Positions 6,130-6,932 of a stretch of 6,932 bases of DNA are shown piece by piece. The position numbers and the translations under genes are program-made. The notes under the pieces were generated by a model. That model saw only the letters and a program-made list of their open reading frames with translations, was not told the origin of the DNA and did no database searches. The first letter of the stretch is position 1. Every line of letters begins with the position of its first letter. Source of the stretch: an uncultured Clostridia bacterium (GTDB taxonomy: Bacteria > Bacillota > Clostridia > TANB77 > CAG-508); assembly GCA_947628885.1 (NCBI GenBank), contig CANRBO010000069.1:1-6932 (forward strand). The letters are read 5' to 3'.

Positions 6130-6932
6130 ATGAAAACAATTGATATAATAATGAACATCTTAGAAAATGAAGGCATGGATAAAAGATTAAAAGATAATGT
6201 AGAAACAATAAAATCAAATAATAAAGGAATAACATTGATTGCATTAGTAGTAACAATAGTAATAATGCTAATTTTAGCGGGAGTAGGACTTAACATAGCT
6301 CTAAAAGAAAATGGATTATTTGGTATGTCAAAAAATGCAGTAGCAATTTATAAAAAAGCACAAACAAATGAACAAGAAAGTTTGGGTGAAGCAACAAATA
6401 TTATAAGTTCAGAAAGTGGATCTGATGTCAATGAAACAAAGGGAACTATTGAAATTAATGGACAAGTCATACCGATAGAAAAAGGAAAAATAGAACAGTA
6501 TTATGGAAAGATAGTAACGAATTACAAGCAAAATTCTAGTACTGAAAATGTAAATGTAAACTATAAAAACTATACGGTTCTCCAAACATATAGACTATTT
6601 TATGTGGATTTTGATAATAAATATGGTGATGGACTAGCTACGGTGTATCTAAAAGCGGATCATTCTAATGGTAATTGCTATGAATTACTACAAATGGGCT
6701 CAATAGCAACTTCAAAAATAAGAAGTTTAAATCCTAGTTTATATATAGATTCTAATAAATCTCCAATAGAATCTCCTAATGAAGAAAATGGTAATATGAA
6801 GGAAGCAATATGGTTATTAGATGCTGAAAAATGGAAGCCACTTGTAGAAAGTGGAATAGATACTGAAATTGGTCAATATGTAAAATATGTTGTTGCTGCC
6901 CCTACTGTCGAGATGTTATTTGATAGTTACAA
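6130..6932 (+). CDS. Pilin-like protein with prepilin-type N-terminus (partial, runs off right edge)
   Basis: An open frame of 267 complete codons without a stop before the window ends. After a 33-residue charged leader comes 'NKGITLIALVVTIVIMLILAG': a prepilin-type cleavage site after G33, then one hydrophobic helix (about 34-53). Canonical type IV pilins have Glu at position +5 of the mature protein; here it is Ala, as in the many clostridial 'GITLIALVVTI' proteins. The rest is hydrophilic, with Asn/Lys/Glu-rich stretches and the segment 'VVAAPTVEMLFDSY' near the edge. This resembles conserved tails in secreted clostridial proteins that I remember without a function. The product is expected in the membrane or on the surface after processing by a prepilin peptidase. 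ATG at 6130 is chosen for AAAGG at 6112-6116; ATG at 6151 or 6175 is possible. Upstream lies an AG repeat that could affect expression. Confidence 0.8.
   Translation, partial: MKTIDIIMNILENEGMDKRLKDNVETIKSNNKGITLIALVVTIVIMLILAGVGLNIALKENGLFGMSKNAVAIYKKAQTNEQESLGEATNIISSESGSDVNETKGTIEINGQVIPIEKGKIEQYYGKIVTNYKQNSSTENVNVNYKNYTVLQTYRLFYVDFDNKYGDGLATVYLKADHSNGNCYELLQMGSIATSKIRSLNPSLYIDSNKSPIESPNEENGNMKEAIWLLDAEKWKPLVESGIDTEIGQYVKYVVAAPTVEMLFDSY

Noticed and set aside
6057..6296. 79-residue minus-strand frame
   Set aside because: Overlaps the start of the pilin-like gene, whose prepilin segment is unmistakable on the plus strand.

Overview
The window is strongly AT-rich and all supported genes are on the plus strand. 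A-rich purine ribosome sites, AGA/ATA/TTA-heavy codon use and several family signatures (a nucleoside kinase fused to a TGS-like N-terminus, DUF4153-type membrane proteins, an Rpn-family nuclease, a 'GITLIALVVTIV' pilin-like protein) suggest a low-GC Firmicute, most likely an uncultured gut-type member of the Clostridia. The assignment comes from style and family recognition, not from a marker gene.

Layout. Bases 1-90 hold a GC-rich patch foreign in composition to the rest. At 179-1828 lies a complete uridine-kinase-like nucleoside kinase. It is followed closely by two related membrane protein genes: a short one (1860-2396) that resembles the N-terminal part of its neighbour, and a full-length DUF4153-like protein (2470-4137). 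These three may be co-transcribed.

The stretch 4138-5770 looks like an accessory module. An Rpn-family PD-(D/E)XK nuclease (4695-5690, TTG start) sits between two near-identical copies of a 17-bp-stem palindromic repeat. It has a consensus-like promoter about 360 nt upstream and a leader rich in inverted repeats. Inside the gene, a strong Shine-Dalgarno plus in-frame ATG at 5466 would make a 74-residue C-terminal protein. This matches the described RpnL/RpnS arrangement, in which the short product restrains the full-length toxic anti-phage nuclease.

The last part (5771-6932) has no long gene until 6130. It contains a 16-unit AG microsatellite inside a short reading frame whose length would change with repeat number. 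A pilin-like secreted or surface protein then starts at 6130 and runs off the right edge. The repeat lies in its probable 5' leader, so length-dependent expression is a testable idea.

The main points for follow-up are the nested Rpn start, the paired palindromes whose three differences all preserve pairing, the long structured leader, and the AG tract upstream of the pilin-like gene.
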